A program made the translations under genes and the position numbers. The notes under the pieces are model-generated. The model worked only from the letters and a program-made list of their open reading frames with translations, was not told the DNA's origin and ran no database searches. This document shows, piece after piece, positions 39,741 through 49,560 of a DNA stretch of 64,000 nt. Every line of letters starts with the position of its first letter. Within the stretch, counting starts at the first letter, position 1. Origin of the DNA: Gammaproteobacteria bacterium MOLA455 (GTDB lineage: Bacteria > Pseudomonadota > Gammaproteobacteria > Pseudomonadales > Porticoccaceae); assembly GCA_000511875.1 (NCBI GenBank), contig AZIN01000001.1, positions 875,332 through 939,331 of the forward strand. Reading direction: 5' to 3'.

Positions 39741-40099
39741 AGCAACTCTCCCAGTAAACATTATCGGCAATTAACTCGCCTTATTGACTTTATAATTGGT
39801 GGTTAAAAACGGGTACTTAGATCATCTTTCTGTCTCGCCAAGCCCTGCAGCTTCTCGGTCGGAAAAAATTTCTTGGCATTTATAATATAAGGCTAAGTGT
39901 ATAGCCAGCCTTCTTCGCTCACCAGATTTTTTTTACCGGCTGCAGCGTTTATTTTTAGACCGAAAAGCCGCCGTGGTCTGTAAACCACCCCTTTGGGTAC
40001 CTGTGCCAAGAGGTTTTATATGGCCAAATAACGGGCTTATATCGCGTTTAAACCTATCCCAATGGCTGACTATTCAACAATACGGCAACCGCAATTCCT
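39741..40099. promoter_or_regulatory. Divergent TonB receptor / aminotransferase intergenic region
   Basis: 359 bases, no gene found. It is AT-rich near 39785-39900. An AATTATAAAG element (reverse strand, near 39790) could be a -10 for the receptor, but no matching -35 is clear. No RNA gene or riboswitch recognised. Confidence 0.35.
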
Positions 40100-41464
40100 A
40101 TGACTAAAAACCGAACCACCCAGCAATGGCAAGAGCTCGACACACAGCGACACCTGCATCCGTTTACCGACTTTAATGAATATGCGAAGAAGCCCGGACG
40201 AATCATTAACCGCGCAGAGCATATCTACATCTATGACAGTGATGACAATCAGATACTCGACGGCATGTCAGGTCTCTGGTGCTGCAGTCTCGGTTACAGT
40301 CAGCCGGCGATTGCCGAGGCGGTGAGTCGTCAATTTGAGCAGCTGCCCTACTACAACAATTTCTTTCAGTGCAGCAATGCTCCCGCTGTTGAGCTGGCTG
40401 AGCGTCTGGTGGATATGGCGCCTGAGCGCTTTACCCATGTGTTCTTTACCAATTCCGGTTCTGAGGCCAATGACACCAACATTCGTTTGCTGCGGCGCTA
40501 TTGGGATCTTCAAGACAAGCCCAATAAGCGCATTATCATCTCCCGGCAAAATGCCTATCACGGCAGCACCATTGCCTCGGCGAGCCTCGGTGGTTTCGGT
40601 TTTGTGCACCAGCAGTTCGAAACCCTGCCCTATGTTGAGCACATAGTGGACCCCAACTGGTTTATAAATGGCGGTGATCTAAGCCCTGAGGAGTTCGGCT
40701 TAAAAGCGGCACGTGCCCTAGAAGAAAAAATCGATGAGATTGGTGAAGACAATATTGCCGCGTTTATTGCCGAGCCGATTCAGGGTGCCGGTGGCGTGAT
40801 TGTGCCTCCCGACAGCTACTGGCCCGAGGTCAGTCGCATTCTCAAAGCGCGAGATATTCTGTTTATCAGTGATGAAGTAATCTGTGGCTTTGGCCGCACT
40901 GGTGAGCTGTTTGGCAGCCAGACCTTGGGCACTGAGCCGGACTTAATCACCTTTGCCAAGGCCGTGACCAATGGCTTTCAGCCTCTAGGTGGCGTTTTAG
41001 TCAGCGATAAAGTCGCCAGCGTGATTACCGCTAAGGGCGGCGAGTTTGCCCATGGCTTTACCTATTCAGGGCATCCTATTGCCTGTGCGGCGGCCATGGC
41101 AACCTTAGATATTATGCAGTCAGAGAATATTTTCGAGCGAGTTCGCGATCATGCCGCGCCCTACATGCAAAAGCGCTGGGCCGAACTGGGGGAACATCCT
41201 ATTGTTGGCCATACTCGCGGGCTGGGTATGTTTGGCTCCATAGAGTTGGTGCGCAATAAAGAAACTCGCGAACGCTTGGCGCCGGACCAGATATCCGGTG
41301 GAATCTGTCGTGACTTAGCAATAGAAAATGGTCTGGTAATGCGCGCTGTGGGTGATTCGATGATCATCTCACCACCACTGATCTGCACTGATGGCGAAAT
41401 CGACAGCTTGATCGAGCGCGCCACCCTGGCATTGGATCTGACCGCAGAGCATTTTTCGCTATAG
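40100..41464 (+). CDS. Class III (omega) aminotransferase
   Basis: 454 residues, PLP-dependent. HPFTDFNEYAKKPGRIINRAEH is the N-terminal motif of the beta-alanine/putrescine/omega-amino acid transaminases. FFTNSGSEANDTNIRL binds the cofactor phosphate, FISDEVICGFGRTG has the PLP aspartate, and ITFAKAVTNGFQPLGG the Schiff-base lysine. It transfers an amino group from an amine or omega-amino acid to pyruvate or a similar acceptor. With the GS-type gene it suggests polyamine use. Confidence 0.9.
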   Translation: MTKNRTTQQWQELDTQRHLHPFTDFNEYAKKPGRIINRAEHIYIYDSDDNQILDGMSGLWCCSLGYSQPAIAEAVSRQFEQLPYYNNFFQCSNAPAVELAERLVDMAPERFTHVFFTNSGSEANDTNIRLLRRYWDLQDKPNKRIIISRQNAYHGSTIASASLGGFGFVHQQFETLPYVEHIVDPNWFINGGDLSPEEFGLKAARALEEKIDEIGEDNIAAFIAEPIQGAGGVIVPPDSYWPEVSRILKARDILFISDEVICGFGRTGELFGSQTLGTEPDLITFAKAVTNGFQPLGGVLVSDKVASVITAKGGEFAHGFTYSGHPIACAAAMATLDIMQSENIFERVRDHAAPYMQKRWAELGEHPIVGHTRGLGMFGSIELVRNKETRERLAPDQISGGICRDLAIENGLVMRAVGDSMIISPPLICTDGEIDSLIERATLALDLTAEHFSL

Positions 41465-41567
41465 GTCTGTCGAGAAAGGTAGATAGATAGAGGCAGTGCT
41501 GTTAAGTTACGTCTCATTAGAGCGATCCTCATTCTCTAGCCCTAAAAATATAATAATTGAGACTCCT

Positions 41568-43034
41568 ATGAGCCGACCACTGGTAAAAGCCAGCCTTCTA
41601 GACGCACTGATTCCCGTTATTCTTTTAATTTCCATGCTTGCTGGCACGGTGTTTGTGTTCGGTCTCGACTCCTCGGGCCCCAATCAAGTGGCGCTCTCTC
41701 TAGCCGCTGCAATAGCTGCATTAATCGGCATCAAGAATGGTTTGAGCTGGAAGGAAATCGAGCAGGGCATGATTGACACTATTACCGTGTCTCTGCCAGC
41801 GATTCTGATTCTATTTATGGTGGGTGCCCTGATCGGCAGCTGGATCCTCGCTGGCACCGTGCCAAGCATGATCTATTACGGTGTTGAGATTATGTCGCCG
41901 GACTATTTTTATATGACCTGCTGTCTGGTCTGTGCCCTAATCGGCTTTAGTGTTGGCAGTTCATGGACAGTGGCCGGCACCCTAGGTATTGGTTTTATGG
42001 GTATAGCTGCGGCGCTGGATCTATCGCTGCCAATCAGTGCTGGCGCGATCATTTCTGGGGCCTATTTTGGCGACAAATTATCACCCCTCTCGGATACCAC
42101 TAATCTGGCTGCGGCTGTCACCAACAGTGATCTATTTGACCATATTGAACATATGCTCTGGACCACTGTGCCGAGCTTTGTGATTACCCTAGGGCTGTTT
42201 TTTATGCTCGGTATGGGCAGCGCGATAAATGTGCAAGTGGATGATATTGAAATTCTGCAAGCGGCAATGCAGGATGCTTTTTTAGTTAATCCCCTAATGC
42301 TCACACCACTGGTGCTGCTGTTAGTAATGGCAGTAATGCGCAAGCCAGCTCTCTCGACACTGATCTGTGGTGTGGTCGCGGGCTGTATCTTCGCCGTACT
42401 TTTTCAGTGGGATGCCGTAATTACCCTGGCGGCAGACGCTAGTTTAAGTAGCTCTGCAGCCATTTTTAAGGGCCTGTTCACAGCGATGTTTTTAGGTTTT
42501 AGTTCGGTGAGTGGCAATGAGTCCATGGACGCGCTGCTATCTAAAGGCGGCATGGAAAGTATGCTGCTGACTATAGGACTGATTATCAATGCTATGGCCT
42601 TTGGCGGTGCTATGGCTCGCACTGGCCTGCTAGAACGCATAGTGGAAGCCGCACTGAGCCGAGTAAAATCTGCCGGCGGGCTAATCAGCACCACTATCGC
42701 TACCTGCATAGGTACCAACGTTCTGGCTGCCGACCAGTATCTATCGATCGTGATTCCCGGACAGATGTTTTCCGATGCTTATAAGCGTCGCAACCTGCGC
42801 CCGATCAATCTATCCCGAACGCTGGAAGACTCCGGCACACTCACTTCAGTGTTGGTACCTTGGAATACCTGCGGTGCCTTTATGTCGGCGACATTGGGCG
42901 TGAGCACTTTTTACTATGCGCCCTACGCCCTCTTTAATCTCTGCTGCCCACTTATTGCGATAATTTATGGTTTTTATCAGATTAAGTTGCCTATGATCAA
43001 CGCGGCAGAGGGCGCGCTGCAAAGGAGCGACTAA
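41568..43034 (+). CDS. nhaC: NhaC-family Na+/H+ antiporter
   Basis: 488 residues from the ATG at 41568; the longer frame adds 24 residues unlike a membrane-protein start. About 11-12 hydrophobic segments. IGFSVGSSWTVAGTLGIGF, GAYFGDKLSPLSDTTNLAAAV and LEDSGTLTSVLVPWNTCGAFM are NhaC-family signatures, with the charged residues set in membrane segments. It could instead carry an organic anion or amino acid, as some NhaC-fold members do. Next to amine catabolism genes. Confidence 0.85.
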   Translation: MSRPLVKASLLDALIPVILLISMLAGTVFVFGLDSSGPNQVALSLAAAIAALIGIKNGLSWKEIEQGMIDTITVSLPAILILFMVGALIGSWILAGTVPSMIYYGVEIMSPDYFYMTCCLVCALIGFSVGSSWTVAGTLGIGFMGIAAALDLSLPISAGAIISGAYFGDKLSPLSDTTNLAAAVTNSDLFDHIEHMLWTTVPSFVITLGLFFMLGMGSAINVQVDDIEILQAAMQDAFLVNPLMLTPLVLLLVMAVMRKPALSTLICGVVAGCIFAVLFQWDAVITLAADASLSSSAAIFKGLFTAMFLGFSSVSGNESMDALLSKGGMESMLLTIGLIINAMAFGGAMARTGLLERIVEAALSRVKSAGGLISTTIATCIGTNVLAADQYLSIVIPGQMFSDAYKRRNLRPINLSRTLEDSGTLTSVLVPWNTCGAFMSATLGVSTFYYAPYALFNLCCPLIAIIYGFYQIKLPMINAAEGALQRSD

Positions 43035-43078
43035 GCTATTTTGATTAACCGCCTACGAAAAAAGTTGTATGGGTAAAA

Positions 43079-44041
43079 ATGTTGTCCGACCCTAAAACAT
43101 TAATCGCTCAATTAGCCATCGCCTGCGCCTTCATCGCCCTATCAGCATTGGCACAGGGTCAATTAGCTGAGCCGCCAGATGACTCATTTAATAAGCGACT
43201 TAATGGCCAATTTAACGGCCAGCTAGCCCTGCAGCATATTGCCCATCAAATCAGCTTTGGGCCACGCACAGCAGACTATGTGGGCAAACAAAAAACTCTT
43301 AACTATATTCAGCAGCTCTTGGAACCAGGGGCCGACCAATTGGTGGTGCAGCCGTTTTCAGCTCACGGCCTATCCGGAAACAATCTCTGGGCGAGCTTCT
43401 ATGCCGCCGACTCGAAGCAAAAAAATCATCCGCGGATTATGCTCGCTGCTCACTGGGATACTCGTCCTATTGCCGAGCGCGACGCGGTAGCAGCGAAGCG
43501 ATCAGAGCCCGTTATTGGCGCCAATGACGGAGCTTCAGGGGTCGCTGTACTGCTTGAAATGGCGCGGCTACTCAGTAGTCAGCGCGCACCTGTGACCGTG
43601 GATCTGGTGTTTTTCGATCTCGAGGATATGGGCAATATAGACAACCTGCCCTTCTCAATCGGTGCCACTGAATTTGTTCGAAAAAACCCCTTCTATCGCC
43701 CCACTGCAGGTGTGGTGGTGGACATGGTCTGCGACCTCGATCTGACTATTCCCCAAGAACGCTTCTCTCGGGATAGCGCCGCAGATCTGCAAGATCAAAT
43801 TTGGCGCATCGCTCAATCTCAGGGAGCAACTGTGTTTAAGCATCATAAAGGCACTTATATAGAGGACGATCACCTACCTTTTTTGCGCGCCGGACTCAAA
43901 GTAGTCAATTTGATCCACTGGCCCTTCCCTCGATCCTGGCATACCAGCGGTGATACTATTGATCGCTGCAGCGCCGATAGCCTGCAGCAGGTTGGCAGAG
44001 TCATTTCAGAATTTATTTATCTCCAACGAGAACCCCTATGA
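43079..44041 (+). CDS. M28-family zinc peptidase, glutaminyl-cyclase-like
   Basis: 320 residues with a signal peptide (about 8-26). Zinc ligands are visible: AAHWDTRP (His), GANDGASGVAVLLE (bridging Asp), FFDLEDMG (Glu). The end has EDDHLPFLRAGL and INWPFP-like IHWPFPRSWHTSGDT, which is the glutaminyl-peptide cyclotransferase pattern. It is either periplasmic or outer-membrane-facing. Its stop overlaps the next gene (ATGA), so the two are coupled. Confidence 0.85.
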   Translation: MLSDPKTLIAQLAIACAFIALSALAQGQLAEPPDDSFNKRLNGQFNGQLALQHIAHQISFGPRTADYVGKQKTLNYIQQLLEPGADQLVVQPFSAHGLSGNNLWASFYAADSKQKNHPRIMLAAHWDTRPIAERDAVAAKRSEPVIGANDGASGVAVLLEMARLLSSQRAPVTVDLVFFDLEDMGNIDNLPFSIGATEFVRKNPFYRPTAGVVVDMVCDLDLTIPQERFSRDSAADLQDQIWRIAQSQGATVFKHHKGTYIEDDHLPFLRAGLKVVNLIHWPFPRSWHTSGDTIDRCSADSLQQVGRVISEFIYLQREPL

Positions 44042-45432
44042 AAAACTTACCTAAGCCACGACTAGCCTTTATTGCCAGTGCTTTTTTTACTAGTACTTTT
44101 CTTGCTGGTGCACTTTTTTTGGTTCTGGGCGCAACCGCCACCAACTCCCACGCCAATGCCATCAATGGCGATGAACTTGGTCGCGCCATCACGCGGGACT
44201 ACAACGAACGTCTGGGCCCACTGTTTACCCATTTTCACCGCAATCCCGAACTCAGTTTCATGGAGACCAAAACGGCAAAAAAACTTGCCGACGAACTGCG
44301 TAAAAGTGGTTTCAACGTGACCGAAAAAGTTGGCGGGACCGGCATAGTAGCGATACTGGAAAATGGCAATGGTCCCCTGGTGATGATGCGCGCTGACATG
44401 GATGGCCTGCCGGTAAAAGAAAAGTCAGGATTAGATTACGCCTCCACTGCGACTCAAATCGATCCTGTCACCGGTAACCAAGTGCCGGTAATGCATGCCT
44501 GTGGTCACGATGTGCATATCACTAGCCTGATCGGTACCGCGCGCCAGATGTCAGAGCGCAAGGATAACTGGTCCGGCACACTGATGCTGATCGGCCAACC
44601 GGCGGAGGAACGCATTCGCGGTGCCAAGGCAATGATGGATGACAATCTCTGGAAGCGCTTTGGCCAGCCAGATTATGCGCTGGCCTTCCATGTCGGTGCT
44701 GGTCTACCTGCGGGTCTAATCAATGTACAGGAGGGTTCGCCCTTCGCCGGTTCCGATAGCCTGGATATTATTATTCACGGCGTCGGTGCTCACGGTGCAT
44801 CGCCCCATGCAGGCAAAGATCCAATCCTGCTGGGCAGCCAGATTGTCGTGGCGCTGCAGACATTGGTATCTAGAGAACTTGCGCCTCGGGAACCCGGCGT
44901 TGTGACAGTTGGCTCATTTCACGGTGGCACTAAGCACAATATTATTTCCGATCGTGCAGTGCTGCAGTTGACTGTGCGCAATACTAACCTCGAGACTCGC
45001 GACACCCTGCTCAAAGGGATTAAACGCATTGCCGAAAATCTCGGGCGCGCCGCCGGCCTTCCGGAAGATAAATTACCCGAAGTGATACTGACAAAATCCT
45101 CGACTCCACCGACTATTAACAATGCACCGCTAGTGCGACGTTTAAAGGCGGTGTGGCAAGCTGGGTTAGGCGAGCGCCAGGTTGTTTCAATCTCATCAAA
45201 AGGTATGGGGGCGGAAGACTTCCCTTACTTCACGACTGAACCAGCAATACCCAGCGTCTACTTTTCCGTCGGTGGCACCAGCGCAGCAGATTACGAAGCG
45301 GCAGCTGCTGGTGGCCCACCGATTGCCTCCCACCACAGCCCACTGTTTAGAATCGACCCGCAGCCAGCTGTTACCCGCGGGGTTCAGGCAACGGTACTGG
45401 CATTAATGGATTTAATGCCAGCTGCGGATTAA
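44038..45432 (+). CDS. M20D-family amidohydrolase/peptidase, exported
   Basis: 464 residues. Signal peptide about 8-40. FHRNPELSFMETKTAK, MRADMDGLPVKEKSG, VMHACGHDVHITSLIG and GQPAEERIRGAKAMM give the M20D pattern of hippurate/IAA-amino-acid hydrolases, with SSKGMGAEDFPYF near the end. It removes an acyl or amino acid group from a conjugate. The periplasmic location is less common for this family. Coupled to the preceding M28 gene. Confidence 0.88.
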   Translation: MKNLPKPRLAFIASAFFTSTFLAGALFLVLGATATNSHANAINGDELGRAITRDYNERLGPLFTHFHRNPELSFMETKTAKKLADELRKSGFNVTEKVGGTGIVAILENGNGPLVMMRADMDGLPVKEKSGLDYASTATQIDPVTGNQVPVMHACGHDVHITSLIGTARQMSERKDNWSGTLMLIGQPAEERIRGAKAMMDDNLWKRFGQPDYALAFHVGAGLPAGLINVQEGSPFAGSDSLDIIIHGVGAHGASPHAGKDPILLGSQIVVALQTLVSRELAPREPGVVTVGSFHGGTKHNIISDRAVLQLTVRNTNLETRDTLLKGIKRIAENLGRAAGLPEDKLPEVILTKSSTPPTINNAPLVRRLKAVWQAGLGERQVVSISSKGMGAEDFPYFTTEPAIPSVYFSVGGTSAADYEAAAAGGPPIASHHSPLFRIDPQPAVTRGVQATVLALMDLMPAAD

Positions 45433-45465
45433 TCCTTTAGGTGGATTCGCGCGAGGGTTAATAAA

Positions 45466-45555
45466 GGTTCAGGTAGTATTAGAGGCTGAGGTAGTGTTTT
45501 AGGCTGAGATAGTATTAGAGGCTGAGATAGTATTAGAGGCTGATATGGTAATGGA
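45466..45555. repeat. 18-bp noncoding tandem repeat, 5 units
   Basis: Units begin at 45466, 45484, 45502, 45520 and 45538. Units 3 and 4 are identical (GGCTGAGATAGTATTAGA), and units 1, 2 and 5 differ at a few bases. It lies in the spacer between two convergent genes. All frames are broken or translationally meaningless here, unlike the two coding 18-bp arrays in this window. Confidence 0.9.
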
Positions 45556-45615
45556 CGCCAACAGGGCTAAAAGCACTGGCCGCAAGTGCAGCCAGTATCA
45601 GTCAACAGAGCCAAT

Positions 45616-46731
45616 CTAGATAACGGCTTTTAGCGATGACAGGCAGTATTCAATATTAGCCTGCTTGCTGGCATGCCCCATCAGGCCAATACGCCAGACT
45701 TTGCCCGCCAGTGCGCCCAAGCCAGCGCCAATTTCAAGGTTGTACTCATTTAATAGCTGGGTGCGCACCGCGGCATCATCAATACCCTCGGGAATAAATA
45801 CAGTGTTCAGCTGCGGCAGGCGATCTGCTTCTGGGACCAAAAATGCAATACCCATCTGTTCTAAACCCTGGCGCAACAGCAGGTGATTGCTCTGATGACG
45901 CTGCCAGGCATTTTCCAGACCTTCATCCTGAACCATCACTAATGATTCATGCAGGCCATAGAGACAGTTAACCGGCGCTGTGTGGTGATAGGCACGCTTG
46001 CCTTCCCCACCCCAATAACCCATCACTAAATTAAGATCGAGGAACCAGCTCTGAACCTTGGACTGACGCTTGCTGATCTTTTCCGCGGCGCGAGGGCTAA
46101 AGCTCACCGGGGATAATCCAGGTGACGCCGAGAGACATTTTTGTGATCCGGAATAGATCGCATCGATCTGCCACTCGTCCACTTTTAGTGGCGTGCCCGC
46201 AAGAGATGTAACGGCATCTACAATCGTCAGGCAGTCATGCTTATGCGCCAATTCAACCAGGGTTTTGGCGTCAGACTGAGCGCCAGTGGAGGTCTCGGCG
46301 TGAACAAAGGCTACCAGCCTAGCATCCGGATTTTGTATCAGCGCCGCTTCGAGTTTTTGCGCATCTACCGCCTGGCCCCAATCATCCTGGACCATCACCG
46401 CAATACCACCACAGCGCTCGACATTCTCTTTCATGCGGCCACCGAAGACGCCATTCTGGCAGACAATCACCTTGTCACCCGGCTCCACTAGATTGGCAAA
46501 ACAGCACTCCATACCCGCAGAACCCGGGGCAGATACAGCGAAGGTCAGTTCGTTTTTGGTTTGGAAAACATATTGCAGCAGAGTTTTAACTTCATCCATC
46601 ATGCCGATAAAACTCGGATCCAAGTGGCCTACAGTAGGCCTCGCCATGGCGGCCAATACACGCTCACTAACATCTGAGGGGCCGGGGCCCATAAGCATGC
46701 GACGGGGTGGATGAAATGAACTGATAGTCAT
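45616..46731 (-). CDS. Class V aminotransferase (alanine/serine-glyoxylate type)
   Basis: 371 residues. MLMGPGPSDVSERVLAAMA and the G-H-L-D-P-SF start are typical of the alanine-glyoxylate/serine-glyoxylate group. VDAVTSLAGTPLKVDEWQIDAIYSGSQKCL contains the PLP aspartate and Schiff-base lysine. A good AGGAAGG site precedes the ATG. The purine-catabolic ureidoglycine-glyoxylate enzyme PucG looks similar, so the amino donor is uncertain. Confidence 0.87.
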   Translation of the reverse strand: MTISSFHPPRRMLMGPGPSDVSERVLAAMARPTVGHLDPSFIGMMDEVKTLLQYVFQTKNELTFAVSAPGSAGMECCFANLVEPGDKVIVCQNGVFGGRMKENVERCGGIAVMVQDDWGQAVDAQKLEAALIQNPDARLVAFVHAETSTGAQSDAKTLVELAHKHDCLTIVDAVTSLAGTPLKVDEWQIDAIYSGSQKCLSASPGLSPVSFSPRAAEKISKRQSKVQSWFLDLNLVMGYWGGEGKRAYHHTAPVNCLYGLHESLVMVQDEGLENAWQRHQSNHLLLRQGLEQMGIAFLVPEADRLPQLNTVFIPEGIDDAAVRTQLLNEYNLEIGAGLGALAGKVWRIGLMGHASKQANIEYCLSSLKAVI

Positions 46732-46802
46732 GATGCCTTCCTCTATGTAGACATATTTTTTTATACATTCTTAGCTGACAGTCTTTTTGCAATAAACGGC
46801 AA

Positions 46803-47996
46803 CTAATCGCTATCTGTCACTATGCCTGTGGTTTTTAAATGTGTGATCTGGTCACTGTCCAAACCTAGCCCTTGCAATATCTCATCTGTATGACTGGCAA
46901 TTTCCGGACCAGGCCACTGAGTTCCACCAGGGGTATTGCCTAATTTCGGCATCATTGCGGGAATTTTTAACGGCTCACCATTGATCTCAACCTGTTCAAA
47001 TAATCCCCGGGCCTGGAAATGGCTGTCTTCCATCATATCCGCAACATTGTAAACCGGACCACAGGGCACTCGATGCTTCTCAAGAGTTGCCATCACATCT
47101 GCCAGTGGCAAGCTGGCACACCAGCTTTTTAATACCTGATCAATTTCCGCTTCGTGAATCACACGCTTAGAGTTGGTGGAGTATTTTTCGTCAGTGCCCA
47201 TCTCGGCATGACCTACTGCAACCATTAGGCGTGCATAGATCGAATCACCATTGCCACCGATAACGACAAATTTCCCATCGCCACAGCCGTAGGTGTTGGT
47301 GGGCACAATCCCAGTTACCGTGGTGCCGGACGGCTCGCGCACAACACCAGCGCCGTCGTATTCGGGAATCACTGCCTCGAGCAGATTAAACATGGATTCA
47401 TAGAGGGCCACATCCACCACCTGGCCGCCGTCGCCGCGATCTCGCGAGCGTAGCGCCATCAAAATACCCAATACCGCGTGCAGTCCTGAGATAGTGTCGC
47501 CAAGACTTAGATTGGGTCGCACCGGCGCTTCTCCGGGGTAGCCGTTAACATAGCGGAAACCACTGATTGCTTCGCAGGCCGAGGCAAACCCTGGCTTCAC
47601 TGAGTAGGGGCCAGTTTGACCATAACCAGAAATACGCGCATAAATCAGATCAGGGTTTTCGGCACGCATGGACTCAGGATCCAGCCCCCAGCCTTCGAGT
47701 ACACCGGGACGAAAATTTTCCACCACTATGTCGGCGGTTGTTAATAGTTGCTTAACCAGGTCGCGACCTTCGGGTGTTTTAAGGTCCAGAGAAATACACT
47801 TTTTATTCCGCGCCAGACTGCGCCACCAGAGTGAAGTGCCGTCTTTAACTTCGCGCCAGTTGCGAATTGGATCACCGCCGGGGGGCTCGATCTTTATCAC
47901 CTCCGCGCCGAAATACCCTAGCATGCAACCGGCAAAGGGTCCGGCCAGTAGCTGGCCCAACTCAATAACTCTCAATCCCTCTAGTGCCTTACTCAT
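46803..47996 (-). CDS. CaiB/BaiF-family (class III) CoA transferase
   Basis: 397 residues. GLRVIELGQLLAGPFAG, EVIKIEPPGGDPIRNW and the catalytic aspartate in NLSLGDTISGLHAVLGI are typical. It moves CoA between acyl groups. It lies about 70 bases from the class V aminotransferase on the same strand, so they are possibly co-transcribed. Substrate unknown. Confidence 0.9.
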   Translation of the reverse strand: MSKALEGLRVIELGQLLAGPFAGCMLGYFGAEVIKIEPPGGDPIRNWREVKDGTSLWWRSLARNKKCISLDLKTPEGRDLVKQLLTTADIVVENFRPGVLEGWGLDPESMRAENPDLIYARISGYGQTGPYSVKPGFASACEAISGFRYVNGYPGEAPVRPNLSLGDTISGLHAVLGILMALRSRDRGDGGQVVDVALYESMFNLLEAVIPEYDGAGVVREPSGTTVTGIVPTNTYGCGDGKFVVIGGNGDSIYARLMVAVGHAEMGTDEKYSTNSKRVIHEAEIDQVLKSWCASLPLADVMATLEKHRVPCGPVYNVADMMEDSHFQARGLFEQVEINGEPLKIPAMMPKLGNTPGGTQWPGPEIASHTDEILQGLGLDSDQITHLKTTGIVTDSD

Positions 47997-48316
47997 ATTT
48001 ACCCTTTTAATTCATTCTATACTTAATCGAAGAAGTGCTACTCATGCCATGAAATTTTCTGCGCCAGTGTATAGACTGCAATTAGGCGCAGAAGCATAAC
48101 AGAACAATAATTGCGTCAATAACAGCGTAACTCATAGTGGATATCACTGACGGATGGTTTGTAACCCACGGATTGCAAAAATAGCCGGTTAAAAGGCCCG
48201 TATAATTAGCCTACAAATCCGACCAAACTCAGGACATTTACAGACGCTGATAAAGGTTATGGAACCGGCAGCAATATGTCGACTCTAAACTGCTATGTCA
48301 ACGGGGGGAGCCCGAT
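47997..48316. other. Spacer ahead of the 14-gene envelope cluster
   Basis: 320 bases between a CoA transferase gene on the minus strand and the cluster on the plus strand. No gene is seen. It holds the putative promoter listed separately and should contain the divergent start for the CoA transferase as well. Confidence 0.5.
48201..48206 (+). promoter_or_regulatory. Candidate -10 element for the envelope cluster
   Basis: A perfect TATAAT lies 111 bases before the first gene's ATG. The best -35-like word, TTGCAA, is 22 bases away, which is too far for a standard sigma-70 site, so an activator or alternative -35 use is possible. Confidence 0.4.
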
Positions 48317-49558
48317 ATGAAGGACAACGCCAAAGCATTCGCAATCCGCCACCTGAGTTTGGCTGCAATGCTGATTATGAGTTCGATATTGGCTGGCCTT
48401 GCCAGCGCTCAGTCAAACATTCCTAGCTTTAAACAGAGCGATCCGGTCAGCGACTATTTAGATGCCATAGATATTGCCGAGGCTGAACTCAGCGCCTACT
48501 CCTTAGAACTCTCTGATCTCTACTTAGGCTTGGGTAAATCCCACCTCTCAAATCAGGAATATGACCGCGCCCGTCGAGCATTCCAGCGGGGCATGCAAAT
48601 TGAACGGGTCAATTTTGGCCTCAATAGCCTGACCCAAACGCCCTATTTAATGTCGATTGCCGACACCGAAAGTTTTCTCGGCAACTGGGATGAATCACAA
48701 AAAGCCCTGGAAAATCTCTACCTGATCAACAGTGAGGCCTACGGTGCCCAAGACATACGCATGCTGCCAATTCTAGAAGAGCTACTCGATTGGTACCTGG
48801 GCACCTACAGCGATCGCTCCACCAATGGCGGCTACCAAAATCTGGTTATCTCTGAAAAGCTCGGCGTGCGCATGCAGAGTATTCTCAATCAGACTGATAA
48901 CCGCAGCAATTCTGAGGCCCCGCGGATGTATCGCAAGCTCAGCCATCTGCACTACTCTATCGCCAGCCATATTAAAAAGTATGGTGAGCCTTCTGAGACT
49001 GGATTTACCTTTAATGCGGCGTCCACCACCAAAGCCGCTAATAGCACTTCACATATGCACTATCGTCGCGGCAAGCTGGCCCTGCAAAAAGTAGTTGAAG
49101 TACTGGAACTGCAAGAGGACACCCCGGTGCGAGACCAGGCCAATGCGATCGCCGAGCTGGGAGACTGGTATCTGGTGTTTGGTCAACGTTCATCGGCAAA
49201 CCAAAGCTACAAGCTGGCCTATGATTTTCTTGGCCAAAGTGAGCAACCAGAGCAGTTGCAAGGAGCGTTGTTTGGTCAAGCCAGACTGATTGAATTCACC
49301 GATATCAGCAACACAGCTAGACAGGAAAAGCTTGCAGACAGGGCCTTGGAAATCTCCATGACCATCACGACCAATGGTACGCCGCGGAATATAGAGATTA
49401 TTAACCCACCGGAAGATCTCGATAAAAATGTCCGCCGCACTATTTTTAAAGATATCCGCGCCCAGCGTTACAGGCCCAAATTAGTCGAGGGAGAGCCGAT
49501 TGGTACCACAATCCAATTTCCCTACGAAATCAGCCGAACCGTCGAAACAAGAGACTAA
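48317..49558 (+). CDS. Envelope cluster gene 1: TPR protein with a TonB-C-like end
   Basis: 413 residues; a GGGGGGAG site precedes the ATG. Signal peptide about 10-31 (ASA-QSN). Several TPR-like helical hairpins (for example YLGLGKSHLSNQEYDRARRAF, about 70-90, and a later one at about 285). The last 75 residues, LEISMTITTNGTPRNIEI then VRRTIFKDIRAQRYRPKLVEGEPIGT, follow the TonB C-terminal (periplasmic contact) pattern. There is no internal transmembrane helix, so it is periplasmic or lipid-free exported. It opens the 14-gene cluster, 2 bases before the next gene. Confidence 0.7.
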   Translation: MKDNAKAFAIRHLSLAAMLIMSSILAGLASAQSNIPSFKQSDPVSDYLDAIDIAEAELSAYSLELSDLYLGLGKSHLSNQEYDRARRAFQRGMQIERVNFGLNSLTQTPYLMSIADTESFLGNWDESQKALENLYLINSEAYGAQDIRMLPILEELLDWYLGTYSDRSTNGGYQNLVISEKLGVRMQSILNQTDNRSNSEAPRMYRKLSHLHYSIASHIKKYGEPSETGFTFNAASTTKAANSTSHMHYRRGKLALQKVVEVLELQEDTPVRDQANAIAELGDWYLVFGQRSSANQSYKLAYDFLGQSEQPEQLQGALFGQARLIEFTDISNTARQEKLADRALEISMTITTNGTPRNIEIINPPEDLDKNVRRTIFKDIRAQRYRPKLVEGEPIGTTIQFPYEISRTVETRD

Positions 49559-49560
49559 TA

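Noticed and set aside
39741-40099. Riboswitch upstream of the TonB receptor
   Set aside because: No conserved core (for example a cobalamin or TPP box) could be recognised by eye.
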